From the NCBI GenBank assembly GCA_963708905.1, contig CAVPUV010000015.1:6897-70896 (forward strand): DNA of 64,000 nt. Direction: 5' to 3'. Both the position numbers and the translations under genes were made by a program. How positions within the stretch are numbered: the stretch's first letter is position 1; every line of letters starts with the position of its first letter. Below, piece by piece: positions 17,099-26,148 of this stretch. The DNA is from SHZL01 sp963708905. Its GTDB lineage: Bacteria > Pseudomonadota > Gammaproteobacteria > Xanthomonadales > SZUA-36. A model generated the notes under the pieces. The model made no database searches and had not been told where the DNA came from. It saw nothing but the letters and a program-made list of their open reading frames with translations.

Positions 17099-18438
17099 TG
17101 CGGTTCGGCCAGCAAGTCCACCGTCCGGCGAAAAGGTTTCAAGCCAACAAATAATAGCCAGGCCCCCACCAGGCCGGATGCCGATGCAATAATCGACATC
17201 GAGTAACCTACGGCGATGTCATCCTTGAAAAGATAGTCGGTACACAAGGCCACCAGCGTTGAACCACCGGTAATACCGAGCAGGTTCAAAAACACGAAGA
17301 ACAGCGCCATCACCTGGGCGCGCATCTGGTTGGGCGCCATGAATTGCAGGGCTGCTGCCGAGGTTGCGATAGGGAAACTGGCAAAGAACATCGCCAGGCC
17401 GAAGACCATGATGGTAATGTGCAATTCTCCGCTTGAAGAAAATAGCGCAGCAGGGATCACCAGTCCCAGTCCGCCGACTATGGCGGAACGGAAAGACGCA
17501 TCCGTGTACCCCTTCCTGGTAAGAAAATCCGTCAGCCAGCCGCTGAACAACGAACCCGTGGTGTTGCCGATCAGAACCATGGAACCAAGATACACCCCGA
17601 CTTCTTTCGGTGACAGGCCATAATTACGAATGAAGAAGGCCGGCGCCCAGGATAGCAATGCGAACAAAGACAACGCCAAAAACGCAAAACCAAGGTAGTG
17701 TGAGGTGAAGGTCATGCTGTGGGCCCTGATGTACGCCAGCACTTCCGTGATGGTGTAACCAGACTTTCCGGCGGCCATGACACCCTTGCGTTCGGGATCG
17801 CGAATGGTCAGGAGAAACAACGCGGAAATGAGAACTCCAGGAATGCCCACCATAAAAAAAGTCATTTGCCAGGGTTTGACAATGCCAATGAGCGGCAGAG
17901 TGATTTCCCCAAACTGGCTTACCCATTCGATGGCCGCACCACCAATGAAATAGGCAAGGCCTGCGCCGATGAACGAGCCGATGGAATATATGCCACAGGC
18001 CAGACCCAGTTTCGATTTTGGAAACGAATCGGAAAACATGGAATAGGCGGCGGGTGATAAAGCCGCTTCACCCACGCCGACACCCATACGGGCGAAGAAG
18101 AGTTGCCAGAAATTTCTGGCTGTGCCGCAAACCGCGGTGGCAATACTCCAGACAAAAATCCCGATGGCAATGATCAATGGCCGTGATCTGACGTCCGCCA
18201 GACGCGCAATGGGCAGGCCCATGATGGCGTAGAAGATGGCAAAGGCAAGACCTTGCAACAGGCTGAATTCAGTGTCGCTGATCTGCAGGTCCGCGCGAAT
18301 GGGCTGGACCAGCAAGGCGATGACCTGCCGGTCGATAAACGAAAATACGTAAGCGACCATGCACAGGAAAACGATATACCAGGAGTACCAAAGAGAATGC
18401 CCGCTAGTCCCGGAGCCGGTTTGACTCATCACATCCAA
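17095..18438 (-). CDS. MFS transporter (spinster-like)
   Basis: 447 residues with about 12 hydrophobic segments. The N-terminal helix is followed by the MFS loop motif FSFIDRQVIALLVQPI near residue 33 and GLPIARLADVRSRP near 82 (the conserved loop 2-3 G-x-x-x-D-R region). The cytoplasmic middle loop is near 215-235. This group of inner-membrane permeases often stands next to TonB receptors in catabolic gammaproteobacteria. Here the receptor gene is 88 bases upstream on the same strand with a terminator between, so the pair may still be functionally linked. Substrate unknown. Confidence 0.85.
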   Translation of the reverse strand: MDVMSQTGSGTSGHSLWYSWYIVFLCMVAYVFSFIDRQVIALLVQPIRADLQISDTEFSLLQGLAFAIFYAIMGLPIARLADVRSRPLIIAIGIFVWSIATAVCGTARNFWQLFFARMGVGVGEAALSPAAYSMFSDSFPKSKLGLACGIYSIGSFIGAGLAYFIGGAAIEWVSQFGEITLPLIGIVKPWQMTFFMVGIPGVLISALFLLTIRDPERKGVMAAGKSGYTITEVLAYIRAHSMTFTSHYLGFAFLALSLFALLSWAPAFFIRNYGLSPKEVGVYLGSMVLIGNTTGSLFSGWLTDFLTRKGYTDASFRSAIVGGLGLVIPAALFSSSGELHITIMVFGLAMFFASFPIATSAAALQFMAPNQMRAQVMALFFVFLNLLGITGGSTLVALCTDYLFKDDIAVGYSMSIIASASGLVGAWLLFVGLKPFRRTVDLLAEPH

Positions 18439-18448
18439 ATCTCGCTAA

Positions 18449-18490
18449 TCAGTGAAAAAGGCGTCCGTCATGAGAAACGGACGCCTTTGA
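18449..18490 (-). terminator. Rho-independent terminator after the TonB receptor gene
   Basis: On the minus strand AAAGGCGTCCGT pairs with ACGGACGCCTTT over a short loop, followed by TTTTT. It lies between the receptor stop at 18526 and the MFS start at 18438. The stem of about 12 bp is strong. Confidence 0.8.
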
Positions 18491-18525
18491 ACAAACTGGT
18501 GTTTGACAGCTTGTTTTTCTACATG

Positions 18526-20892
18526 CTAGAAAAAATTGTACTGCACGGAAAGAGACCATTCAGCAGGGCGTCCATACAGGTTGTCGGCGTAAGATGCTGA
18601 AGTGTTGAAAGCCGAGTTGCCCGTGATCACGTACTCTTTATCGGTAATGTTTCGGAACGCCAGAACGCCTTCCCACCGCCCGTCATTCGTCTGCAAGGTG
18701 ATCGCCGCATTCAGCAAGGTGTAATCATCCTGAAACAGCCGTGGCTCGTTCACTGCATCGTTGAATTGCGAGTCATGGAAGGACCAGTCCAGGCGCGGAA
18801 CCAGAGTGGCCCGATCGCCAACATCAATGGTATAGGCAACGCCCAAAGCCGTACTCCATTCCGGCGTATTCACCAGCTCATTGTCAATGCTGATTGGCGT
18901 TGCATTGCTGCCCGCAGTGACACTGGGATCCAGCGTGTCATACCCGGCATCGATGTAACCAGCCGCCGCTGTTACATACCAGCGATCCGTCGGCACCCAG
19001 GTCAACTCAACTTCACCACCTTCAATTTCTGCCGTACCGCCGTTGAACGTAATGGGATTGAATGACTCACGAATAATGATTTGCAGGTCATCGTAATCGG
19101 TATGGAACAGCGCCACATTCAACCGCACTTTGTGATCAAACAGATCGGCCTTTAACCCGACTTCATAGGTTTGCGCGGTTTCCGGCTCGAAACTGCTGGG
19201 CTCAACCGTAAAGGCAGTAAATCGTTGATCGAATCCACCGCTTTTGAACCCTTCCGAATAAGAACCATAAACCAGCACATCATCGGTCCACTGATAAGCC
19301 AGGTTGAGCATGTAGTTGGTGTCATCGAATTTCCGTTGGAATTCATCAATGGTTACCAAGCGGTCACCCGCTGCAATGGGCGCGCCCGCAGAGGGCAGAT
19401 AAAAACCCACCAAGTTTGGCCACGTGGGGCCAAAGAAACCACTGGCAGATGCATCGCCAAGCGATATCTGGTCCGGTGTGAAGCGTTTGGTGTCTTCGGT
19501 ATATCTGACGCCAAAAGTGAAAGCCAATTGCTGGGTCAGGTCGTAGGTACCCTGGAAGAAAGCGGCCTGTGAATCGTTGTCATAGAGGCCGCCAGTTTGG
19601 ATCGAGCCCACCGGCAGAAACACAGGATTTATGTTGCTGCCGTCTTCCTGGAAATAATACAGTCCAAACAGCCAACTCAATCTGCTCTCCAGCAAGGTTC
19701 CGGAAAATTGAAACTCCTGGCTTATCTGCTGATGATCGAAAAAGTCCTGCGTGGCAAAAATATTGGCTGGTGTGTTATCACCGTCCCTGGAAGATTCCAG
19801 TTCCATTTCACGGTAGGCGGTGATCGATTTAATGGTCAACCACTCGGAAGCATTCCAGGTCAAATCTGCGCTGACGCCCCAGACATCCAAATGTTCTTTG
19901 ACCGGGAAAGTTCCTTCAGAGGTGAAGGCTCCAACAAAGGAGTCCGGACCGACGCACCCGGGCGCACCACCCGCGCCGACTCCGGGCGGAGGAAAGGATG
20001 GCGGACCACTGACGCCAAAGTTGGGATTGATATTGACGGCGCTGCAACTGTCCAGCAGACCGTTGCCGAAAGTGCCAAAGGCGCCGCGGTCATTCACGCC
20101 GGCGGAAACCGTGGGCGCGCCATTTTCGCGCAGTCGGGTTCCATCAGCTGTCAGGTACAGTTCGAGATCCTCATTTGGAGTCCATAACAGGGAGGCGCGG
20201 AAAGCGAGGCTGTCATCATCGCCGGTCTGAACGCCATCAAATACCCGATTGACGTAGCCGTCACGATTACGGGAAGAAACAGCAATGTTCGACAGCAAGG
20301 TCTCGGTAATCGGCAAATTCGCCCTGGCGGTGACAAATAACATGTCGTCGTTTCCTACTTGTACCCGCACGCTGGCGGCCGGGTTTTCGTCCGGTCTTTT
20401 GGAATAAATCGCCACCGCGCCGCCAATCGTATTGCGTCCGAATAAGGTACCCTGTGGGCCACGTAATACTTCAATGCGTTCCACATCGAGGAAATCGAGT
20501 ACGTTACCCACCGAGCGCGCCATGTACACGCCATCGATATAAAGTCCCACGCCGGGATCGGTGACGGGGGTAAAGTCCGTTTGACCGATGCCGCGGATAA
20601 AAATCTGCGCGGCCGAGCTGGAGCCGGATGAGGGGGAGCCCGAATCGAAGGTCAGGTTGGGGGTGATGTCACTCAACTTATCCGTCGAGTCAATTTGGCG
20701 ATATTGCAGTTCCTTGTCGGTGAAAGCGGATATCGCCACCGGGGTGGATTGCAGGTTTTCCTCACGCTTGCGGGCGGTGACGATCACTTCCTCCAGTTCA
20801 AATCCCGTTTCAGCCGCGTACAGCTGCGGTGTTGTTGCCAGCGCCCCCAGTACCAAGGGTAACATCATTTTGTGGAAAGTTTTCATGCGCAA
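18526..20892 (-). CDS. TonB-dependent outer-membrane receptor
   Basis: 788 residues. There is a signal peptide (MLPLVLGALATTPQLYA-type, cleavage near residue 27), the TonB box FELEEVIVTARKREENLQ near 30-47, a plug domain with FIRGIGQTDFTPVTDPGVGL near 98 and RGPQGTLFGRNTIGGAVAIY near 145. A 22-strand barrel ends in a C-terminal aromatic residue (SVQYNFF), as required for outer-membrane insertion. It imports a substrate across the outer membrane using TonB energy. Full length and intact. The MFS gene downstream may carry the same compound across the inner membrane. Confidence 0.93.
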   Translation of the reverse strand: MRMKTFHKMMLPLVLGALATTPQLYAAETGFELEEVIVTARKREENLQSTPVAISAFTDKELQYRQIDSTDKLSDITPNLTFDSGSPSSGSSSAAQIFIRGIGQTDFTPVTDPGVGLYIDGVYMARSVGNVLDFLDVERIEVLRGPQGTLFGRNTIGGAVAIYSKRPDENPAASVRVQVGNDDMLFVTARANLPITETLLSNIAVSSRNRDGYVNRVFDGVQTGDDDSLAFRASLLWTPNEDLELYLTADGTRLRENGAPTVSAGVNDRGAFGTFGNGLLDSCSAVNINPNFGVSGPPSFPPPGVGAGGAPGCVGPDSFVGAFTSEGTFPVKEHLDVWGVSADLTWNASEWLTIKSITAYREMELESSRDGDNTPANIFATQDFFDHQQISQEFQFSGTLLESRLSWLFGLYYFQEDGSNINPVFLPVGSIQTGGLYDNDSQAAFFQGTYDLTQQLAFTFGVRYTEDTKRFTPDQISLGDASASGFFGPTWPNLVGFYLPSAGAPIAAGDRLVTIDEFQRKFDDTNYMLNLAYQWTDDVLVYGSYSEGFKSGGFDQRFTAFTVEPSSFEPETAQTYEVGLKADLFDHKVRLNVALFHTDYDDLQIIIRESFNPITFNGGTAEIEGGEVELTWVPTDRWYVTAAAGYIDAGYDTLDPSVTAGSNATPISIDNELVNTPEWSTALGVAYTIDVGDRATLVPRLDWSFHDSQFNDAVNEPRLFQDDYTLLNAAITLQTNDGRWEGVLAFRNITDKEYVITGNSAFNTSASYADNLYGRPAEWSLSVQYNFF

Positions 20893-21002
20893 CTCCTCTG
20901 TGCCTGATGTTGTTTATGCATTGTTCTTATGCTTGCATGGTAGTTCTATCAAGCCCTGTCTTGCAATACAAGCAAGAGAGTTTCCTTGAAATATGTTCCA
21001 AG

Positions 21003-21080
21003 CTACAAATTCACCACCTGATTCCGTAGCAGCCTGCGGTTGACCTTGCCGGTGTTGCCGCGCGGAAGCTCTTTGACTCA
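21003..21080 (-). pseudogene. Acyl-CoA ligase C-terminal tail remnant
   Basis: Minus-strand codons read KELPRGNTGKVNRRLLRNQV ending in a TAG at 21003-21005. This is the A10 motif (PxxxxGKxxxxxL) and C-terminus of an AMP-forming acyl-CoA ligase. Nothing else of the enzyme is present; upstream on that strand the sequence is unrelated. It adds another gene 3' end to the set of relics in this zone. Confidence 0.55.
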
Positions 21081-21164
21081 CTCCTCTGACCTCTGATTGA
21101 TTCCCACGTCGCCCCGCTTGGGCTAGGATACAAAATCCTTCTTGTCTGATCTATCAAAGAATCC

Positions 21165-22040
21165 ATGAAACATTGTGTCTTCCTCACCCTGGACCAGCGG
21201 GGTGATTTCGTCATCGATGATGAGCATGCCGTGCAGCCGCTGGCTGCTCTGGGTTGGCATGTGGATATCGTTTCCTGGCGCCAGACCCGGCTCGCCTGGA
21301 GCGATTTCGACGCGGTCATTATTCGTTCTACCTGGGATTATTGGAACGATGTCGAAGGCTTTCTCGCCGTGCTGCGGGAGATCGATGGCGCAACGAGGCT
21401 GGCGAATCCATTGCAACTGGTGCAGTGGAACCTCGAAAAGACCTATCTGCGGGACATGGAACAAAAGGGTGTCGCCATCGTGCCAACGCTGTGGTCACAG
21501 GTGCTCGATACCACCAGCATGGCGGATTTTTATGACCGCCTGTGCAGCGACGAGATCGTGATCAAGCCGTTGCTGGGGGCCAATGGCGTGGATGCCTTTC
21601 GCCTGTCACGAATGCAGCGTGAGGCAGACTACGCCGCGTTGATACCCTTGTTCCGTAACCGTCCCATGCTGGTGCAACGTTTCATGCCGGCCATCCTCAC
21701 CGAGGGAGAATATTCGCTGTTTTTTTTCAATGGCGAATTCAGTCACGCGATATTGAAGGTGCCCGCCTCCGGCGAGTTCCGCTCGCAGGAAGAGCGAGGC
21801 GCGGAAATCCATGCAGTAGTGCCGCAGGACCGCTTGCTGGCGCGTGGCCGGCAGGCGCTGGCGGCCATCGATCAGGCGCCACTGTATGCGCGGATCGATT
21901 TCGTTCGCGACGAGCACGGCGATTTCGTGGTGATGGAATGCGAGCTGATCGAGCCCTCGCTTTACCTGCGCATGGACCCGCTTGCTCCGGCCCGCTTCGC
22001 CCGCGCTGTGGACGACTGGTTCTCGGAAACAAGCAGGTAG
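21165..22040 (+). CDS. ATP-grasp family ligase
   Basis: 291 residues of an ATP-grasp enzyme related to bacterial glutathione-synthetase-like and cycloserine-cluster DcsG-type proteins. The N-terminus has DAVIIRSTWDYWNDVEGFL near residue 47, the central domain VIKPLLGANGVDAFRLS near 130, and the metal/ATP-binding end has ARIDFVRDEHGDFVVMECEL near 244 with the E-x-N/E pattern. It joins a carboxylate to an amine or thiol at the cost of ATP; substrate unknown. No partner genes are nearby. Its last 56 codons are duplicated at 23021-23191. Confidence 0.75.
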   Translation: MKHCVFLTLDQRGDFVIDDEHAVQPLAALGWHVDIVSWRQTRLAWSDFDAVIIRSTWDYWNDVEGFLAVLREIDGATRLANPLQLVQWNLEKTYLRDMEQKGVAIVPTLWSQVLDTTSMADFYDRLCSDEIVIKPLLGANGVDAFRLSRMQREADYAALIPLFRNRPMLVQRFMPAILTEGEYSLFFFNGEFSHAILKVPASGEFRSQEERGAEIHAVVPQDRLLARGRQALAAIDQAPLYARIDFVRDEHGDFVVMECELIEPSLYLRMDPLAPARFARAVDDWFSETSR

Positions 22041-22045
22041 GCAAA
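21875..22045 (+). repeat. 171-bp direct repeat, copy 1 (3' end of the ATP-grasp gene)
   Basis: From GGCGCCACTGTATGCG to the TAG stop and five bases beyond. Copy 2 lies 1146 bases downstream. The copies differ mostly at third codon positions and near the 3' end, so the duplication is not brand new or came from a related strain. Confidence 0.88.
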
Positions 22046-22130
22046 ATACCGGGGAGTGCTGCAAATACGGGGGCGTCGGATCGTCAGCAGGGTTTTCAAA
22101 TTACCCTGCGTTTACTGGAACTTCCCTGAA

Positions 22131-22202
22131 ATATAACGCCAAAGCTCAGCTGAGGCCGGCATGCGCAGCGGGACGGACGTCAGTTGCAGCGCCCTGTTGG
22201 GT
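22131..22202 (-). other. attC-like recombination site after the TumEA-type pair
   Basis: On the minus strand ACCCAAC (R'') begins a 72-bp imperfect palindrome ending GTTATAT (R'; one base off GTTRRRY). The inner arms pair partly (GCTGCAACTGA with TCAGCTGAGC). It follows the antitoxin stop at 22244 by about 40 bases, the order of an integron cassette. Moderate support; a structure prediction would decide it. Confidence 0.5.
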
Positions 22203-22243
22203 GACAATCTCTCCGCTGCCGCCGGCCCCGAAATATGCACGGG

Positions 22244-22606
22244 CTATGCGGCCTGTGAACTCTCGAACACCAGCGGTTCGAGGACGATTCGAGAATAGGG
22301 AAACTCCAATTTTCCTTCCTCGGTCTTGTTAATGACGCCGCCTGCTACCAAGGCTTCTGTATCACGATGCACGGATTTGACTTCACGCTTCAATCGACGG
22401 GCAAGCTCACGAACGCCGACTGTTCCCTGGCCCGCTAACGCTTGAAGGATTTCCCAGCGCTTGCCACCAATTGTCTTGAACAGGTCTTCTGCCGACGGAA
22501 AGTAGAGGGACGGTTCGGTATGCCCATTAGCTTCTACAGACTTCGCCACACCTTCAAGGAATTCGTCCATTGAGCGAACACCGATAGTCAAGGTAGCATT
22601 ACCCAT
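22244..22606 (-). CDS. HVO_A0114-type winged-helix antitoxin (TumA-like)
   Basis: 120 residues. A central winged-helix DNA-binding region is visible (ILQALAGQGTVGVRELARRL, RDTEALVAGGVINKTEEGKL), preceded by TIGVRSMDEFLEGVAKSV. Proteins of this family are antitoxin partners of DUF6516/TumE toxins and probably bind their own promoter. The start overlaps the upstream toxin gene by 8 bases. A second, diverged member lies at 30845. On the minus strand it is followed by an attC-like site, so the pair forms an integron cassette. Confidence 0.72.
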   Translation of the reverse strand: MGNATLTIGVRSMDEFLEGVAKSVEANGHTEPSLYFPSAEDLFKTIGGKRWEILQALAGQGTVGVRELARRLKREVKSVHRDTEALVAGGVINKTEEGKLEFPYSRIVLEPLVFESSQAA

Positions 22607-22919
22607 CTTTCAAGATCCTCTTTACGTCGGCTTTGAAGTCGTTGAGCAGCTGACTTAGAGTTGTAAAAACATAAGCACTTGCCAACTCTCCTTCGTGCTT
22701 GTGGTCCCCTTTGCCACGTTCATTGTCGTAGCGCAGGACACACTCTCCAGCGACCACCAAGGCCAAGCTGTATTTATATGGATGATCAGACCCTTCCAAG
22801 GGTTCGGAAGGGCGTACGACTCGCGATTCTACGAATGTGATCTCATCTATCCATCGTCGAGCAGTCCGTTGGTCTTCACCCATGTAGTCTATTATGCCTA
22901 CAACATCTGGTGTTGGCAA
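22599..22919 (-). CDS. DUF6516/TumE-family toxin
   Basis: 106 residues. The family pattern is visible: DEITFVESRVVRPSEPLEGS near residue 26, HPYKYSLALVVAGECVLRYDNERGKGDHKH near 46-75 and YVFTTLSQLLNDFKADVKRI at the end. TumE-type proteins are small presumed RNA-targeting toxins encoded before their antitoxin. The gene order and 8-base overlap with the downstream winged-helix gene agree. It is less GC-rich than the chromosome around it. It sits inside DNA bracketed by the duplicated ATP-grasp gene end. Confidence 0.72.
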   Translation of the reverse strand: MPTPDVVGIIDYMGEDQRTARRWIDEITFVESRVVRPSEPLEGSDHPYKYSLALVVAGECVLRYDNERGKGDHKHEGELASAYVFTTLSQLLNDFKADVKRILKDG

Positions 22920-23020
22920 CTACGCCTACAGTCCGCGGTCTTGTCGCCCAAACGCCTCCCATAACCGGCAGCCGAAAGCGGAGCGACGAAGGAGCGTAGC
23001 TTTTGGCTGTCCGTATTCAT

Positions 23021-23191
23021 GGCACCACTGTATGCGCGGATCGATTTCGTTCGCGATGAGCACGGTGATTTCGTGGTGATGGAATGCGAGTTGATTGAAC
23101 CCTCGCTTTACTTGCGCATGGATCCGCTGGCTCCGGCCCAGTTCGCCCGCGCTGTGGACGACTGGTTCGCAGAGTCAAGCAGGTAGGCAAA
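23021..23191 (+). repeat. 171-bp direct repeat, copy 2 (orphan ATP-grasp gene 3' end)
   Basis: It matches 21875-22045 at about 90 percent of positions, including the stop TAG and the following GCAAA. It has no start codon or upstream domain and is non-functional. On one side is foreign sequence (22046-23020), on the other the HigBA cassette. Confidence 0.85.
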
Positions 23192-23208
23192 GTGGCGCAG
23201 TTTTTGAC

Positions 23209-23234
23209 CGGTCGGCTTCATGCATTTGTTGGCA
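23209..23234 (-). other. Half of an attC-like site after HigBA
   Basis: On the minus strand GCCAACAAATGCATGAAGCC followed by GAC has the look of the R''-L'' arm of an attC site. The matching L'-R' arm is absent, because the sequence switches to the duplicated ATP-grasp end within 20 bases. This suggests that recombination destroyed the site. Confidence 0.4.
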
Positions 23235-23242
23235 GCTCTATG

Positions 23243-23536
23243 CTACGCGGCCTTAAACTCAATCTTTCGCACACCGGAAAGATCCGCCGAGTTCTTCGCT
23301 CTCCAAAGATCATAATTGTGCTGCATCGCGAGCCAGCTTTCCGGAGAACGCCCCAGAGCCTTTGAAAGCCGCAATGCCATCTCCGGGCTTATCGCGCTGC
23401 GCATGCCGACAATTCTGGCCAGCGTCGACGGAGAAACCCCCAAACTGTCAGCCAGCGAACGGACACTGACATCGAAGGGCGCAAGATATGTATCGCGGAT
23501 AAACTCGCCCGGGTGCGGCGGATTGTGCATGGTCAT
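23243..23536 (-). CDS. higA: HigA-family antitoxin
   Basis: 97 residues beginning MTMHNPPHPGEFIRDTYLAP, the typical HigA opening. It has an XRE-type helix-turn-helix (SVRSLADSLGVSPSTLARIV, SPEMALRLSKALGRSPESWL near 55-75). It neutralises the HigB toxin and represses the operon. The gene overlaps the upstream higB by 4 bases, giving the usual toxin-first order. The pair sits between two attC-like sequences and is probably an integron cassette. Confidence 0.88.
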   Translation of the reverse strand: MTMHNPPHPGEFIRDTYLAPFDVSVRSLADSLGVSPSTLARIVGMRSAISPEMALRLSKALGRSPESWLAMQHNYDLWRAKNSADLSGVRKIEFKAA

Positions 23537-23814
23537 TTGTGATAATCCTCGTAATCCAACTCGTGTACGTTTCCATCCTTGAGCTCAAAGGTCAGCCTCC
23601 AGTTGCCGCTTACCCAGATCGACCAGCGGCCCGTCAGTCGGCCTTTGAGCGGATGGAGTCGATATCCAGGCACGTCCATATCCTCGACTGTCTGGGCAGT
23701 ATCCAGCGCCGCCAATTGCAATCGAAGTCTTCCGGCGTGATTGGCTTGAATGCCGCTCTTCTTCCCGGTTTCAAAGAAGCGCCGCAGTCCTTTGTGCCGG
23801 CAAGATTTGATCAC
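23533..23814 (-). CDS. higB: HigB-family (RelE-like) toxin
   Basis: About 93 residues from a GTG start at 23814 (VIKSCRHKGLRRFFETG). An upstream in-frame start exists, but it would add residues encoded by the preceding attC-like site. The RelE-fold signature is clear: RLRLQLAALDTAQTVEDMDV, PGYRLHPLKGRLTGRWSIWV and NWRLTFELKDG...YEDYH at the end. HigB toxins cleave mRNA on the ribosome. Length and order are normal for higBA. Confidence 0.85.
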   Translation of the reverse strand: MIKSCRHKGLRRFFETGKKSGIQANHAGRLRLQLAALDTAQTVEDMDVPGYRLHPLKGRLTGRWSIWVSGNWRLTFELKDGNVHELDYEDYHK

Positions 23815-23855
23815 CTGGAAAGTATAGCGCGTTGCGCATCGCGCAACAAAGCCGC

Positions 23856-23916
23856 TTGCAACGCCATTGCTCAGGCGCGTGCGTCTTCGCACGTCGCCCG
23901 TAGCAACTTGTTAGCG
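23856..23916 (-). other. attC-like site upstream of HigBA
   Basis: On the minus strand GCTAAC opens and GTTGCAA closes a 61-base imperfect palindrome. Its arms pair well (TTGCTACGGGCG with CGCCTGAGCAA), and it has a CGTGCG-AAGA-CGCACG tip. The outer boxes deviate from consensus. It would belong to the cassette carrying the ABC genes at 23961-25846. Confidence 0.5.
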
Positions 23917-23960
23917 AGTGTACGCGTTGTGGAACGCTGACAACTTCGATTGGAATTGGC

Positions 23961-24689
23961 TCAGACGACCTCGCATGCCGCAGCAATTGCGTTTTCCAGT
24001 GCATCGTCGCCGGATAATCTGAGCCGGTTGATCTCATCGGTTGCCCAACTCCTGGCGATCCCGCCGTCGATCAGCAGGCCGGCAGCATCAGCGTGATGTT
24101 CGACTATATCAAGCGAATGGGTTGCAAGCAGGATACCGCAGCGACCACCCGCCAATCGCTCGCGCAAATGGCGCTTGAGCACCAATGCGCTGCGTGGATC
24201 CAAGCCGTTGAAGGCTTCATCGAGCAAGATCAGATCAGGATCTCCAAGTAGCGCAAGCAGGACACACAGTTTCTGGCGCGTGCCGAGTGAGTAGGTATCG
24301 ACGAACTCGTCCATAAACCGCGAGAAACGGAGGTCTTCTGCAAGCACCAGCACATCCGCGTCGATGCAATCCAGTTCTTTGGCGATTGCGTACACTTCGA
24401 GGCATTGCCGACCGGTGAGCAGTCCGGGCAACTGGTCGGGTGCGCACGCATAGCCGAGGCTACGTTTGGCGGCGGCTGGCGCCGTGGACAATGAGTGGCC
24501 CGTGATGCGAACGTCACCGCTCGCCACTTCGAGCCGGCCGGCGATGCAATGCAGCAACGTAGTCTTGCCGACACCATTCGGGCCGAGCAAACAAAACCAT
24601 TCGCCGCAGGAGACCTGCAAGTTCACGCCGTCGAGGACTTCCTGTTCGCCGTAGCGGGCATGCAGGTCGTTGATCTCAAGCACGTTCAT
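23961..24689 (-). CDS. ABC transporter ATP-binding protein
   Basis: About 242 residues from the ATG at 24689 (MNVLEINDLHARYGEQEVLD). The Walker A motif LLGPNGVGKTTLLH is near residue 36-48. The signature loop reads SLGTRQKLCVLLALLGDPDL near 136-155, with only part of the LSGGQ consensus, and contains the Walker B LILLDEAFNGLDP. The H-loop is LLATHSLDIVEHH. It probably powers the membrane protein encoded just upstream, whose end overlaps this start by about 14 bases. Similar pairs export antibiotics, lantibiotics or other small molecules; no substrate can be assigned. Confidence 0.85.
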   Translation of the reverse strand: MNVLEINDLHARYGEQEVLDGVNLQVSCGEWFCLLGPNGVGKTTLLHCIAGRLEVASGDVRITGHSLSTAPAAAKRSLGYACAPDQLPGLLTGRQCLEVYAIAKELDCIDADVLVLAEDLRFSRFMDEFVDTYSLGTRQKLCVLLALLGDPDLILLDEAFNGLDPRSALVLKRHLRERLAGGRCGILLATHSLDIVEHHADAAGLLIDGGIARSWATDEINRLRLSGDDALENAIAAACEVV

Positions 24690-25846
24690 AACTTGCTCCC
24701 ATTCGCAAATACAATGCCGCCAGCAACAGGGCGAGCGAAATACCCCAACCGTGAGCCCGCTCTTCGACCACCAGCGCACTGACTATCGAGAAAGTAGTTT
24801 TCACAGCGGGAGAGCGCGCACGATAGCAGTCAGCCAGGCTGATCGCGGCAGTCGTCACGAATATCGTCATCCACAGCGTCCCAAAATAGACCGCTGTAAG
24901 CGACGATGAACCGAGCATAAGCGAAACCGCCATTGCGATCAGGGTGCCACAGATCTGATGCAAGACCGCGCGCCGGGCAAGGGGGCCAGGCAAACGCCCA
25001 AAAGTTCATTGGCGTCGAGCGCAGCCATTCAGAGGCCGTGCGCGCCACATAGGGAATGGCGACGAGTACGGCGACGAGATACGCGACGACGACCCACGTG
25101 ACCAAGATGAACAACGCGTCGAAGAAGCCTCCTCCTCCCGGAACGGTGAGAATCGCTGCCGCCAACAGAAATCGCGCATTTTCGGGACGGCTCCACGCGA
25201 AGGCTTGCGCGATCGGCCAATGTGATAAAGCTGCGCTTGAAGGTGCCAATTGGGCCGTTCGTGTTGGCCGCAGTGTATAACGCGAGCCTTCATCACGACG
25301 TTTACGCCGCCGAAGCGGAAAGGCCGAGGCGGAAAGGCCGCCGACCGCACCGCCGATCGCAACTAGCGCGGCCAACTGTAGCGACTGCTGAAGGGTTACT
25401 GAGGAGTCGAGACTTAACAGGAACATCGCTGCCAGAACGACCCCGTACCGCCACAGAAGCGGAATGGCAACCAGCAAGGCAGTTGTTCCGACCGAGTGGC
25501 TATCTACACGGGGGGTAGCGATCAACCACGAACGCACGCGCGCGGCCGCGACTTCCCGTCTCACCCTCATGATAAGCGACACTGCATATAAGCCAGAAGC
25601 GGTCACGACAATTCCGCCATAGCTCAATGCGGTCTGCATCACCAGTGCTGCACGACCGCCTGTGATCAGAAGCGCGATAATGAGTCCGCCCAGAAACAAG
25701 ACCGCCGCGATCGCCAGAATCGTCCCGCGCCAGAGTGTCGTCGTCAGCCGCTGCACCCTGTTTACTGCGGCGAGAACTGATGCTAACAAGAGCGGATGGC
25801 GGCGCAACCAAGCTGGTAGGTACGGGGAAATGGAGAGCCAGTTCAC
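24676..25846 (-). CDS. ABC-2-type membrane permease, one frameshift
   Basis: A membrane protein of about 390 residues. It has a hydrophobic N-terminal half (TILAIAAVLFLGGLIIALLI near residue 42), a charged middle loop and several C-terminal helices (FDALFILVTWVVVAYLVAVL; LRMGA... near the end). The reading changes frame at a run of five C on the minus strand (plus-strand G run 24981-24985). Dropping one base joins FWAFAW to PLARRAVLHQICGTL smoothly and leads to the stop at 24676. With the shift the last 105 residues would be lost. No sequence signature names its substrate; it is the likely partner of the ATPase gene that follows. Confidence 0.62.
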
Positions 25847-25954
25847 AGCGATTGCCTAATCCGCGTTATTGATTCGTGCAGGGATGCGGTCAGAATGGCT
25901 GAAACGGGCCGAAAGCAGCGCTTGGCACTCCGGGCCGCGCATTCCGTGCGTGCC
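25847..25954. other. Short intergenic stretch upstream of the permease
   Basis: Nothing clear besides an ordinary promoter-sized gap between the permease start and the attC-like site at 25955. Confidence 0.3.
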
Positions 25955-26035
25955 GTATAACGAGCTAAGCGGCGCAGCTTTGCTGCATCCGGTGGAGGCC
26001 GACAGGCCGGAACGTATTTGAGCGATTTGTTATGT
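25955..26035 (-). other. attC-like site after the BrnT/CopG-type pair
   Basis: On the minus strand ACATAAC opens and GTTATAC closes an 81-base segment. It has a GC-rich imperfect palindrome inside (GCCGGCC/GGCC-type arms and GCAGCAAAGCTGC). Each outer box is one base off RYYYAAC and GTTRRRY. It lies 114 bases beyond the end of the antitoxin gene, as in a cassette. Confidence 0.45.
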
Positions 26036-26148
26036 GATTATTGTACACGATACTTCTCCATGTTCTGTAACAAGCAATCAGCGTAATAACGAACGAATGG
26101 AAGAAGCTCAGTTGCGCGAAATTTCACAGCGTCGGCTCGAGCGCCTCG

